A DNA stretch of 27,462 nt, taken from positions 1 to 27,462 of the forward strand of contig LKUE01000172.1 in the NCBI GenBank assembly GCA_001412365.1, read 5' to 3'. Positions 13,704-22,143 of this stretch are shown piece after piece. Both the position numbers and the translations under genes were made by a program. Each line of letters begins with the position of its first letter. Position 1 is the stretch's first letter. The notes under the pieces were generated by a model that ran no database searches, was not told where the DNA came from, and saw nothing but the letters and a program-made list of their open reading frames with translations. The stretch comes from Desulfuromonas sp. SDB (lineage in GTDB: Bacteria; SDB-A).

Positions 13704-15706
13704 ATAAGATTTTAGTTGTTTTATTTATTATTTTTTTATCAGGCGGAGCATTACTATCTCAATCATCTTCAATTAATTATGAGGAAGAATTTCCCCGGGA
13801 TTTAATTATAACCCATCAACTACTCAGGTCTGCATTTAATACAAATTCCATAGACAGCATTTTGAAAATTACCCCACAGGATTTAAAACAGATTTCCCTG
13901 GGGTCATCTGAACAAAATCCTTTTAGGTTATTTGTTAATGCTGAAACTGAACAACAGTACCGAAGTGCTGACTCCGTAGCCGGCAATAACCTTTTTATTC
14001 ATTTTTACTTTTACCTTATGTCCGCTGAACCGGGTCAGAAAAACGAAGAAATGAGTTGGATGAGAGATATAATGACCGCAAAGGGTTTATATGGATCAAT
14101 TTACCTGAGTAATTTTTTCTACAGAAAAGCCAAGGAATCCGGTCAGGCAGCGGAAATAATAGAAAATCTTAATTTAGCCTCTCAGTTTGCCCCGGATAAT
14201 TTGGCAATCAAGCTTGACATTTTAAAATATCATTATTCCAAAAAATCAGTGGAGAAGATTATAAACAGTCTGATGGACTTGTTTTCAGTACTGGGGAAAA
14301 ATTTTTATAATAAGTATTATCTAATAGCGGCAATTTTATATTTTGTTTCAATACTTTCCTTAGTGATGTTTATTCTGATGTCCATTTACATATACTTAAA
14401 GTCATTGGGCAATTTATATCATCATTTATTTCATATAATAATGAATTTAGTGACTTTTGAAACTCCAGCCAAAGTAGGGGCTTTTTTAATTTTAATTTCA
14501 CCATTTTTATTGATAACTTCCCCAATTTTTATCGGAGCTTTATTAATAGGGATATCCTTTAAAGTAATCAGCAGAAGAGAACGGTTGGTCTATGTAATTT
14601 TAGCGATTATTCTTGTGGTCATATCATTTACCGCTTCCAGAGTTCAAAGTAAAATGATTAATTATTTAGATCATTCTCCGGATATTATTTTATGGAAAAA
14701 TTTGCATTTCAGGGATGGGGGGAAGGTTATTTTCAATGATCAACAAGATGTTGAGGATATATTTGTACAGGCAGTGTTGTTGAGAAGAGATAAAGATTTT
14801 AATTCATCCCTTAAACTTTATGAAAGTATTAAAAATCAGATTTCTCAGGATGTTTACTACAACAATGTGGGAGTTCTATATTTTGATCAGGAAATAAAAG
14901 ATTCAGCATATCACTATTTCTCCAAAGCACTTGAGTACAATTCTGAATCAGCAGTAATTCATTACAATCTGTATTTATACTATTTAGGAATTTTAGGGCA
15001 GGAGCAGCAAGCGGAGAATCAAAGAAGAAATGTGGTTAGTTTAGATCCCACATTATTAGAACAGAAAAGTACGGGGAGATTATCTTTTCTCCCCACCGAT
15101 CAATTTGCTGCGGTTAATCTGGAAATTGAAATTACAAAAAGCGGGGATTTCATTTCATATCCTTCTCAACAGTTTAATCCTATTTTAAAGAAATTACTTC
15201 CCTGGAATCCTTTAATGGTCACCGTTACTTTATTGGTGATGTTTATAATTGGAAGTTTAATTACCTTCATACTTTTACATGGAAGGAGTTTGGGGAAATG
15301 TGCTATTTGTTCCGGTCCCGTTTGTTCCAAGTGTTTCAGAAATAGAAAGGGCGACAAAATTTGTACTAATTGTGCTCAGAGAATTGAAAAAATAAAGGAT
15401 ATTGTTGATGAAAATGCGCTGATAAAAGAAATTATCTTTCAATACCATCAAAAAACTAGAAAATATTTTCTGATGTTATCCATATTATTCCCGGGTATAG
15501 TTCATTATTTTAGAACTAACCGCATAAGGTTTAGATATGTAATTACTGCCAGTTTACTGATTACTTTATATTTATTTATGGCTCTGGGTCCCTCAGGATT
15601 AAATTCTCTGTGGTCTTTTAAATATTTTTTGATTTTTGCAGTTCCCTATCTGCTCTTTGGCTGGAGTTCCTTCTACTGGCTTCAACAGAATGAGGGGGAG
15701 AAATGA
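13700..15706 (+). CDS. Multi-domain membrane protein with TPRs and a six-cysteine cluster, unknown function
   Basis: Not recognised as a whole. A signal peptide or first helix (about 3-20) is followed by a helical extracytoplasmic part, then membrane helices near 207-233, 258-288 and 297-311. A TPR-like region follows (about 350-445; YYNNVGVLYFDQ then AYHYFSKALEYNSESAVIHYN), then a helix at 503-527. After it comes a cysteine cluster, CAIC (534-537), CSKC (542-545) and CTNC (555-558), spaced like a small zinc-binding module. Three more helices (about 588-604, 612-630, 640-660) end the protein. The topology would probably place TPRs and Cys cluster on opposite faces. It overlaps yraN and the next gene by 4 bases each (ATGA), so it is translated with them. 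Confidence 0.8.
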   Translation: MNKILVVLFIIFLSGGALLSQSSSINYEEEFPRDLIITHQLLRSAFNTNSIDSILKITPQDLKQISLGSSEQNPFRLFVNAETEQQYRSADSVAGNNLFIHFYFYLMSAEPGQKNEEMSWMRDIMTAKGLYGSIYLSNFFYRKAKESGQAAEIIENLNLASQFAPDNLAIKLDILKYHYSKKSVEKIINSLMDLFSVLGKNFYNKYYLIAAILYFVSILSLVMFILMSIYIYLKSLGNLYHHLFHIIMNLVTFETPAKVGAFLILISPFLLITSPIFIGALLIGISFKVISRRERLVYVILAIILVVISFTASRVQSKMINYLDHSPDIILWKNLHFRDGGKVIFNDQQDVEDIFVQAVLLRRDKDFNSSLKLYESIKNQISQDVYYNNVGVLYFDQEIKDSAYHYFSKALEYNSESAVIHYNLYLYYLGILGQEQQAENQRRNVVSLDPTLLEQKSTGRLSFLPTDQFAAVNLEIEITKSGDFISYPSQQFNPILKKLLPWNPLMVTVTLLVMFIIGSLITFILLHGRSLGKCAICSGPVCSKCFRNRKGDKICTNCAQRIEKIKDIVDENALIKEIIFQYHQKTRKYFLMLSILFPGIVHYFRTNRIRFRYVITASLLITLYLFMALGPSGLNSLWSFKYFLIFAVPYLLFGWSSFYWLQQNEGEK

Positions 15707-16692
15707 GTAGGATTTATGATTTGATCTATAAAATGAAAACAGATAACCGTACAGGTGTGCTAACAGTTATGCAGTCCAAAGGGGATAAAGTATATTTGAC
15801 CTTTAAGCAGGGGAAAGTTATCGCGGCTATCTGGCAAACCAAAGATGACCGGGCAATCCCCCTGTGGTTTTATCTTCAAACTAACAGTAAATTAGTTTCC
15901 GATGAGGAATATCAGGAATTGGAGGACCAGGCTAAGCAGAAAGATATATCGGTAGGCGAATTATTATCCAATATTGGAAACCTCCCTGATGAAAAAAGAA
16001 CGAAATATATTACCGGCAAATTAGAAGAAATTATCTTTAACCTGTTTTCCTTAAAAGATGATGAATTAGTAGGGACGACATTTAATGAAAAAGAAATACT
16101 TTATCCCCATGCCGATGTTGAAATCAGTTTAGATGTAAGTGAACTGTGGGAAAGATATGTTCATGCAATTAAAGATTTGGAACTGGTGGTTGATTTTTTT
16201 GGGGATAAACAAACTGAGCTTAAAGTTATTGCCATTCCTGAGGAAGGATTGTCCAGGGAAGAAAGATTTATTTTAAACTTTATCTCCAATAGAAAATTTC
16301 TTTATCAGGTTTTAGCCCTTCCCCTTCCTAACAAATTGAGAATATACCAGATACTGGCTGACCTGAAATCAAAGAATGTCATTGAAATCATCAAAGAAAA
16401 ATCACATTCCGTTTCTCAGAGAATTGATTTTAATCCGGTAAAAGCTTTAATTTTAGTCATTATTCTGTTTGTTTTGGCAAATTTACTGCCTACCCTGGGA
16501 AATTTAATTAATAGATTCACCGAACCAGATACAACCGTGGTTTCCCCGGATAAGACCAATGAAGTTTCTCATATCGTCGAACTGGTTAGAGCAGGAATAC
16601 TTGATAATGGGGATTTATGGAAAGTTCCCTCTTCTTATGCAGATCGTTATGAAATCAACATTAACCATTATAAATTTACCATAGAACCCTGA
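15703..16692 (+). CDS. DUF4388/PatA-N-like protein with a transmembrane helix
   Basis: The N-terminal about 110 residues (NRTGVLTVMQSKGDKVYLTF, then GKVIAAIW) fit the DUF4388/PatA N-terminal fold, a domain found with gliding, polarity and signalling proteins in bacteria. The middle (about 110-235) is helical, with a winged-helix-like region at about 185-235 (LSREERFILNFIS to LKSKNVIEII). A single membrane helix lies at about 246-264, followed by a short tail of 65 residues on the other side. Its ATGA overlap with the preceding TPR/Cys protein implies a joint function at the membrane. The DUF4388 call rests on pattern alone. Confidence 0.65.
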   Translation: MSRIYDLIYKMKTDNRTGVLTVMQSKGDKVYLTFKQGKVIAAIWQTKDDRAIPLWFYLQTNSKLVSDEEYQELEDQAKQKDISVGELLSNIGNLPDEKRTKYITGKLEEIIFNLFSLKDDELVGTTFNEKEILYPHADVEISLDVSELWERYVHAIKDLELVVDFFGDKQTELKVIAIPEEGLSREERFILNFISNRKFLYQVLALPLPNKLRIYQILADLKSKNVIEIIKEKSHSVSQRIDFNPVKALILVIILFVLANLLPTLGNLINRFTEPDTTVVSPDKTNEVSHIVELVRAGILDNGDLWKVPSSYADRYEININHYKFTIEP

Positions 16693-16713
16693 TCATTTTT
16701 ATTGGCAAATTAA

Positions 16714-17988
16714 GTGAAGATTCTATTTATTACTTATTTTTTCCCTCCCTTAGGATTAGCAGGAGTGCAGAGACAAAGCAAGTTATGTAAGTATCTTGCA
16801 AAAATCAGCTGGGATATAACTGTGGTAACTTCGAACCCGAAGTGGTTTCTTGCTTACGATTATAGTTTATGGGATGAAGTAAAGAATTTAATCAGTATAA
16901 TCAGGATTCCATCTTTTGATCATTATCACCTACCCCTGGAAAAATTATTCACCACTAAATCAAAATATAGTTCCAACCGTGGATTGACCAAGTATGGAAG
17001 CTCCAAATTTTTTTCCTTTCCTGATTATCAGGTTGCCTGGTTTTTTTTCAGCTACCCTCATATTAAAAGATTGGTTTTCGGAAATAAATTTGATTTTGTT
17101 CTGGTTTCAGCTCCTCCTTTTTCAACTTTTATAATTTCCTGGGCGGTAAGTAAGTTTTCAGGTATTCCTCTGATTGTAGATTTCAGGGATCCCTGGATTG
17201 ATCAAGAACTATTTCCCTTTTTCTCCAGATTTCACCGTTGGTTTAATCTTTACTGGGAAAGTAAAGTGTTAAGCCAGGCAAGCTTGATCACTACCATCAA
17301 TCCTTCCATAAAAAAATCAATAAAACAAAGATTTCCTCAGGCTAAAATTTATGTTTTAAACCAGGGATATGATCCTGAAGATTTTAAGGAGAAGATCAAA
17401 GTAGATTCCAATTCTAAATTAACTATTACTTATATGGGTTCATTGATCAGGGGAATCAAGGCAGATGTTCTTTTAAAAGCAGTGGAATGCTTAATTGAGC
17501 AGGATAATTGCTGGAAGCATAGATTGGAAATTTACTTTGTGGGAAAAAACTCTAAACAAGCTTTTAATTTAGCATCTGAAATGGGGATATCTTCTTTAGT
17601 CAGAAGTGTAGACTATCTTCCCCATCGGGAAGCTTTGCAATATGCCCGAAGCGCAGATGCTTTGTGGCTTTATATCCCGCCCTGGCAGGGAGATAATATG
17701 TCTACGGGTAAATTGTATGATTATCTGGGTACGGGAAATTATATAATAGCCTCTACTTTGCCTACCACTGCTGCCGCTAAGCTATTATCCGGATATAATA
17801 AATCATACCAAGTTGATCCCCAGGATTACCAGGAATTGAGCAAGGTGATAGAAAATCTTTATTATCAAAAACAGAAATCAAAAAAACTGCCTGAGGATAA
17901 ATCATTTATTGCCAGGTTTGACCGCAAACTTATTGCAGAGAAATTTTCCAAAGTGCTGTTAGCCGGCAGGGATAATTCGAGACAATGA
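16714..17988 (+). CDS. Glycosyltransferase, GT4-like
   Basis: A retaining GT-B glycosyltransferase of 424 residues; sugar donor and acceptor unknown. The N-terminal Rossmann part opens with MKILFITYFFPPLGLAGVQR, the glycine-rich donor-side loop of the family. The C-terminal part has ITYMGSLIRGIKADVLLKA, HREALQYARSADALWLY and STGKLYDYLGTGNYIIA, typical of GT4 enzymes. The start is GTG at 16714, matched to the family N-terminus, but without a visible ribosome site. It stands 21 bases after the DUF4388 gene. Its end overlaps the converging gene by 30 bases. It may serve the same glycan as the opposite-strand cluster. Confidence 0.88.
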   Translation: MKILFITYFFPPLGLAGVQRQSKLCKYLAKISWDITVVTSNPKWFLAYDYSLWDEVKNLISIIRIPSFDHYHLPLEKLFTTKSKYSSNRGLTKYGSSKFFSFPDYQVAWFFFSYPHIKRLVFGNKFDFVLVSAPPFSTFIISWAVSKFSGIPLIVDFRDPWIDQELFPFFSRFHRWFNLYWESKVLSQASLITTINPSIKKSIKQRFPQAKIYVLNQGYDPEDFKEKIKVDSNSKLTITYMGSLIRGIKADVLLKAVECLIEQDNCWKHRLEIYFVGKNSKQAFNLASEMGISSLVRSVDYLPHREALQYARSADALWLYIPPWQGDNMSTGKLYDYLGTGNYIIASTLPTTAAAKLLSGYNKSYQVDPQDYQELSKVIENLYYQKQKSKKLPEDKSFIARFDRKLIAEKFSKVLLAGRDNSRQ

Positions 17989-19980
17989 AAAAATAGGCCC
18001 TTCCAGGGTAAGGCCGGCGCAAGTTGATAAATCTCCTACAAAATCATCGGAGGCAAACACCTGTTTGGATTTATTCATTACCCCAAATAACTGAATAAGC
18101 AGATCAGGTTCTCTTAAGATTAAATTATGAGGTTCTGTCCTTCTCACTAATATATGGGCTAGAGCCTGTTCAATGTCCGCTTCGGGAAAAGCAGTTTGTT
18201 TAAGGGAAAGAATTTCAAATTTTTTTGCAGAGTAAATTAAACTGAGAATACTGGTTAAATCAGCCAGGGAACGTCCTACTGACCATGACAGTTTGGCTAA
18301 GGTTAGAGCCCTTTTAGTAGTGACCCCGCTGGTGATTTTTAGATTTTGATTAATACTCTTAGTTAAAAATCCGGGACCGGGGGGGGCTGCAGCCAGAGCA
18401 ATGCCGGGTAGAGGTGAATTGTCCTGGGGAATTAATTGCTGGGTAATATGTCCGATTTTAGCTGCTGCCTCTCTGCCTCCCTGGGCAATGACCATAAAAG
18501 TCATGGGTCCATAGGGAATCAACTTGAGATTATGCTGGTCAACGATATTGTAAATGTTGGCAATGGTTGATTCCAATCCTTCAATTTCTTCCTGGGAAGT
18601 TGAGTCCACATCTCCGAATATTAATACCAGCAACATAATGGATTCCTGGATTAGTGAATCAATCTGGTTAAACATGTGTTGGTCATGACGGGGATGAATC
18701 ATTACATTTCCTGTTTTTCCAAATCTGTAAAAATTATCATTTTCAATCAGCACTACTGCGGCATGATGAGCAATATCAGTTACGCTGTCATTGGAATTCG
18801 ATATTATTTCTTCATCCGGCCAGATTCTGACTATATCCAAAAGAGCTTTAGCTGATCTTATCGGCTCCAGAACCCCCACCATAACCGCCCTTATTGCATC
18901 AAGAGCACCTTGAGCATCGGCAATATATTTTTTGCCACCGAGGTGCAGATTTTTTAAACTTGTATATTCTTCTTCCCAGCTGGGGTATTTTTTCTTATCT
19001 TTACTCAAACTCTTGTAGTAATGGGTTAACTGATCGGAGATTTCAGTTAACAGTTCTCCCGGGGGTATAGTGAACAACTGATAAATATTTTCGTATGATT
19101 CCAGAACGTGATGCAGAAGGAAGATATTTTTTTCTCTAAGTGCAATTAACTCCGGAGTAATATTTAATTTATTCTTCTTGCAGATTTTAGTTAAATAGTT
19201 GTAACTTTCCAGGGAAAGCTCTCCCCCTAACCGGCTGATTTTTTCTTCTATCACCGTTAAATCCGGTTCTTTAATTACCGGATATTTTTCCACATAATCC
19301 TGAATAGCTTTTTTAACTGCAAAGCTGGTAATTATACGGTATAAGATATTGAAAATTCCTAGAGGCAAACCCAATTCACTGATCAGGTTGGATACAATAT
19401 CTAAAGAGATGTCATCCCACAGGGGACCGATAATTGGCAAGATGCTTACATCGGCAATAAAAATCGGGTGGATGCCTCTTTTACGGATGCTTTTTCTGAT
19501 GTTCCGGATAATCGTTCTCCATTTACCCGCAGCATAAGTTGCTTTTTCAATTGCTGACTTGGTGGGGCTTGATAACATAGCCGGAGAAAGGGCGATGTCC
19601 GCTAATCTGAACAATGCAGTTTCAAACAACACCAGAGAATCAGGTTCTCTTTGGGCGATGTGCAGGTAATGCTGATAAATAATTCTCTCTAGTTCTGATT
19701 CTTTTCCGGTTTGATAACGGTGCATAAGTTCCTTGGCATAAAGATCGGTTATTTTTTGTTTGAAATCTTGAGTAAAAGCAGTTCGGATTAATCCGGTGCT
19801 TCTGTGTTTTTCCACAAAAAATAAAGCTGGTTCAGGCAGGGTTTTCCCGGATACGGTTTTAGTTAAGCGTAAGGTACAGGATGCATAAGGTCCGTAACCT
19901 TTCTTTCTTAAACTGTCAGCGTAATGCGAAGAATTCTCTGCCGCATTGAGATAATCAGCAAGCTGTATTAATTTTCCCAT
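17959..19980 (-). CDS. Large cytoplasmic protein with a degenerate class III nucleotide-cyclase-like domain
   Basis: Not clearly recognised. 673 residues, no signal peptide and no clear membrane helix. Residues about 448-582 follow the strand-helix order of class III adenylyl/guanylyl cyclase domains: LLVLIFGDVDST (first metal-binding strand, D457), a helix ending NIVDQHNLKLIPYGPMTFMVIA, where the second metal Asp is replaced by Pro (492), then a GIALAAAP strand and a TTKRALTLAKLS helix like the family dimer helix. If real, the domain is probably not catalytic and may bind nucleotide or protein. The first 440 residues are mainly helical, with a region (about 170-225) holding hydrophobic stretches and a HHAAVVLIEND segment near 405-415. 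It starts 11 bases after the secreted propeller. The cyclase link is my inference. Confidence 0.75.
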   Translation of the reverse strand: MGKLIQLADYLNAAENSSHYADSLRKKGYGPYASCTLRLTKTVSGKTLPEPALFFVEKHRSTGLIRTAFTQDFKQKITDLYAKELMHRYQTGKESELERIIYQHYLHIAQREPDSLVLFETALFRLADIALSPAMLSSPTKSAIEKATYAAGKWRTIIRNIRKSIRKRGIHPIFIADVSILPIIGPLWDDISLDIVSNLISELGLPLGIFNILYRIITSFAVKKAIQDYVEKYPVIKEPDLTVIEEKISRLGGELSLESYNYLTKICKKNKLNITPELIALREKNIFLLHHVLESYENIYQLFTIPPGELLTEISDQLTHYYKSLSKDKKKYPSWEEEYTSLKNLHLGGKKYIADAQGALDAIRAVMVGVLEPIRSAKALLDIVRIWPDEEIISNSNDSVTDIAHHAAVVLIENDNFYRFGKTGNVMIHPRHDQHMFNQIDSLIQESIMLLVLIFGDVDSTSQEEIEGLESTIANIYNIVDQHNLKLIPYGPMTFMVIAQGGREAAAKIGHITQQLIPQDNSPLPGIALAAAPPGPGFLTKSINQNLKITSGVTTKRALTLAKLSWSVGRSLADLTSILSLIYSAKKFEILSLKQTAFPEADIEQALAHILVRRTEPHNLILREPDLLIQLFGVMNKSKQVFASDDFVGDLSTCAGLTLEGPIFSLSRIIPAG
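17988..18015 (-). terminator. Terminator-like hairpin inside the 3' end of the cyclase-like gene
   Basis: Read on the - strand: GGCCTT, a loop, AAGGGCC (one bulged G), then TA and six Ts. It has the form of an intrinsic terminator but lies before the stop codon at 17959-17961, so efficient use would leave mRNA without a stop. On the + strand it follows the glycosyltransferase stop but has no T-run after it. Confidence 0.3.
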
Positions 19981-19991
19981 TTACTTCCCAT

Positions 19992-22115
19992 TTATTTAAT
20001 TATTACCAGTCTACCTTTTTTTACTACTCCAACCAGTTTGGCAATTACAAAATACAATCCCGAGCTGATATTTTCAAGTTGATCAGATTGAATTTCACAG
20101 ATGCCGGTGGAGGGTATTGACTGTTCCAGAATTAAACTGCCATCTAAGCTGTACAGGTAAACAGTGCCTTCACTCCCGGTGGATATGAACAAATTGGAGT
20201 TGTTCTTCCAGGGATTGGGATAAATTATCAATTCCTCAGTTAATTCAACATCTTCAACTTCAATATAGTGGAGGGTTACTCCATTGCTGGTGGCGACCAC
20301 AATTACCTGGGAGTCCGGCTGATAAAACAATCCGCCTCGGTTATCTAAAATCGGGGGTCCGGCAAGATAGGCGGTATGTTGAAAATTTTCCCAGGTTCCG
20401 TCCAGCTTGCGGTGGGATAATCCGCTGTTTTCACAAAGAGCCCATAATCCGTTTCCGGGCACATAGATAACATCTAACACACTGTTATCTAATAATCCTC
20501 CATTGGTAGTGGTGACGGTTAATGTATCCACAATAGTGAAGTTGCTTACAGATACTGCATTGATTCCACCAGTGGATCCTACCCATAAAGTGTCTCCCAA
20601 ACCCTTGCTTATTCCCATAATATCGTTGCCTGCTAAATTTGCCAGTTGAGAAGAGCTGGTGGAGTCGTTGATGTTCAACAGGGCGACAAATCCATTGGCA
20701 TTGAAATGAGCGGTGCCGAAAGCCAGATGTGAATCGGAAATCCTGCACATCGAATATATGTATAAATAGTTGCTGTTGAAATAACTGTTCCATCCGGTAT
20801 CGGGAGGTGTATTGTGCCGGTATCTGAGGATATAGGGTGCTGATCCTAAAAATGAATTGCACCAGATATTATTTTCTTCATCTACATGCAGGCAGCTTAT
20901 GGGCTGGGTTTCATCAGAAAGTGGCAGTCTTATTTTTTTAAGATATGCCGAATCCTGGTCGAAATATACTATTCCGATTCCTCCGGGATGACCGTATATT
21001 CCATAGGCAAATGCAGTGTCCTGAAAAGATTCAATAAATCTGGGGCTGCCCCAGGTGCTGTCATTTACCGGAGTTATATATTCCCAGGATCCCTCCGGAT
21101 AACGGATAGAGATAGCATCAGCATCGGGAAAATGAGCGGCAGCCATTACTCCGTTAGGCAGAATTGAAACAGAGGAAACAAATTCTCTCCATAAGCTGGG
21201 AGGAGAACAGTACACCCAGCTATTATTGGCAAGATAGTAAGATCCTTCTTTTTCAGTTCCCAAACTTAGTCTGTCTTCTAAATCCAGACTAATTGCAGTA
21301 GGCCGGGATGGGGGCTGACTGCTTATGGATAGCCAGTTATTCCCGCTCAGATATCTAATTCTTCTTCCGAAATAATCCGCAATGAAAATTGTATCATGAA
21401 TATTTTTTAAAGCAGGACAGTATTCGTTGAAAGTGAAAATAAAGCTATCCCCGGATAAGTATGCAGCTCCGTTATTTGTAGATATCCAAACAGTGTCATT
21501 TAATTTATCTAAAGCATAAATTGTGTCTGATGCCGATAATCCCTTGGTCCAATGCTGGTGATAATTGGTGTCATCAAAATGCTGATAGGGTACTACAGTT
21601 AACTGGGCTACTCTTCCAAAAAATATACTGTCATCAATTAAAAATAATTTATGTATGAAAACGCCATTTAAAAATTTCCGGGCATTGGTCAGGGAGAAAT
21701 TCAGAGGATTTCCTCGAGTATCCCAAAACCACCCACCGCTCTCAGCCCCTATCCAGATGGAATCATTTCGATAAATTATTGAATTGATAGTGCCATGGGG
21801 GATATTGTGAAAATAGGAAGTTAGATTTAAGTTCTGAGAAGCATCCGGTGAAAAAATTGAAACACCCTGGTTAGTAACTGCGAAAACATTGTATTGATTA
21901 TCCAAGACTGCATCGTTTACATCATTACTTAACAGCCCGTCCAAGTTGGTGATTATTTCAAATTGCCCGTCGTTTTCAATGGCAATACCTCCGGTAGAAA
22001 GGGTCAGGAGTCTCTGTTTATCTTGTTTAATATCATTTACCCGGGTAAATGAAGTGTAGTTAATCCAAGTATTGTCAACCTGGCTGGTTACTAAAAATAA
22101 AAATAATAATATCAC
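19992..22115 (-). CDS. Secreted beta-propeller protein with type IX-secretion-like C-terminal sorting domain
   Basis: A 707-residue surface or secreted protein. Repeated blades of the two-component-regulator-propeller type fill about 15-620 (repeats such as DGLLSNDVNDAVLD, NSIWIG-like, DTLWVGSTGG, NGLWALCENSG). The last 79 residues, from LIIYPNPW (629), with GTVYLYSLDG, SGLYFVIAK and a basic end, match the type A sorting domain used by the Bacteroidetes-type IX secretion system. The start is GTG at 22115 with GGAGG four bases upstream and a stop codon just before it, which leaves a very short, uncharged leader (MILLFLFLVTS). It follows the sugar transferase by 28 bases and precedes the cyclase-like gene by 11, so all three probably share an mRNA. 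The ligand is unknown. Confidence 0.85.
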   Translation of the reverse strand: MILLFLFLVTSQVDNTWINYTSFTRVNDIKQDKQRLLTLSTGGIAIENDGQFEIITNLDGLLSNDVNDAVLDNQYNVFAVTNQGVSIFSPDASQNLNLTSYFHNIPHGTINSIIYRNDSIWIGAESGGWFWDTRGNPLNFSLTNARKFLNGVFIHKLFLIDDSIFFGRVAQLTVVPYQHFDDTNYHQHWTKGLSASDTIYALDKLNDTVWISTNNGAAYLSGDSFIFTFNEYCPALKNIHDTIFIADYFGRRIRYLSGNNWLSISSQPPSRPTAISLDLEDRLSLGTEKEGSYYLANNSWVYCSPPSLWREFVSSVSILPNGVMAAAHFPDADAISIRYPEGSWEYITPVNDSTWGSPRFIESFQDTAFAYGIYGHPGGIGIVYFDQDSAYLKKIRLPLSDETQPISCLHVDEENNIWCNSFLGSAPYILRYRHNTPPDTGWNSYFNSNYLYIYSMCRISDSHLAFGTAHFNANGFVALLNINDSTSSSQLANLAGNDIMGISKGLGDTLWVGSTGGINAVSVSNFTIVDTLTVTTTNGGLLDNSVLDVIYVPGNGLWALCENSGLSHRKLDGTWENFQHTAYLAGPPILDNRGGLFYQPDSQVIVVATSNGVTLHYIEVEDVELTEELIIYPNPWKNNSNLFISTGSEGTVYLYSLDGSLILEQSIPSTGICEIQSDQLENISSGLYFVIAKLVGVVKKGRLVIIK

Positions 22116-22143
22116 TTTTCCTCCTTACATAAACTAAGATAAA

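Noticed and set aside
20485-20862. 125-codon frame on the - strand within the propeller gene
   Set aside because: Overlaps the real gene in another frame; the protein is rich in Gln, His and Arg as expected of an out-of-frame reading.
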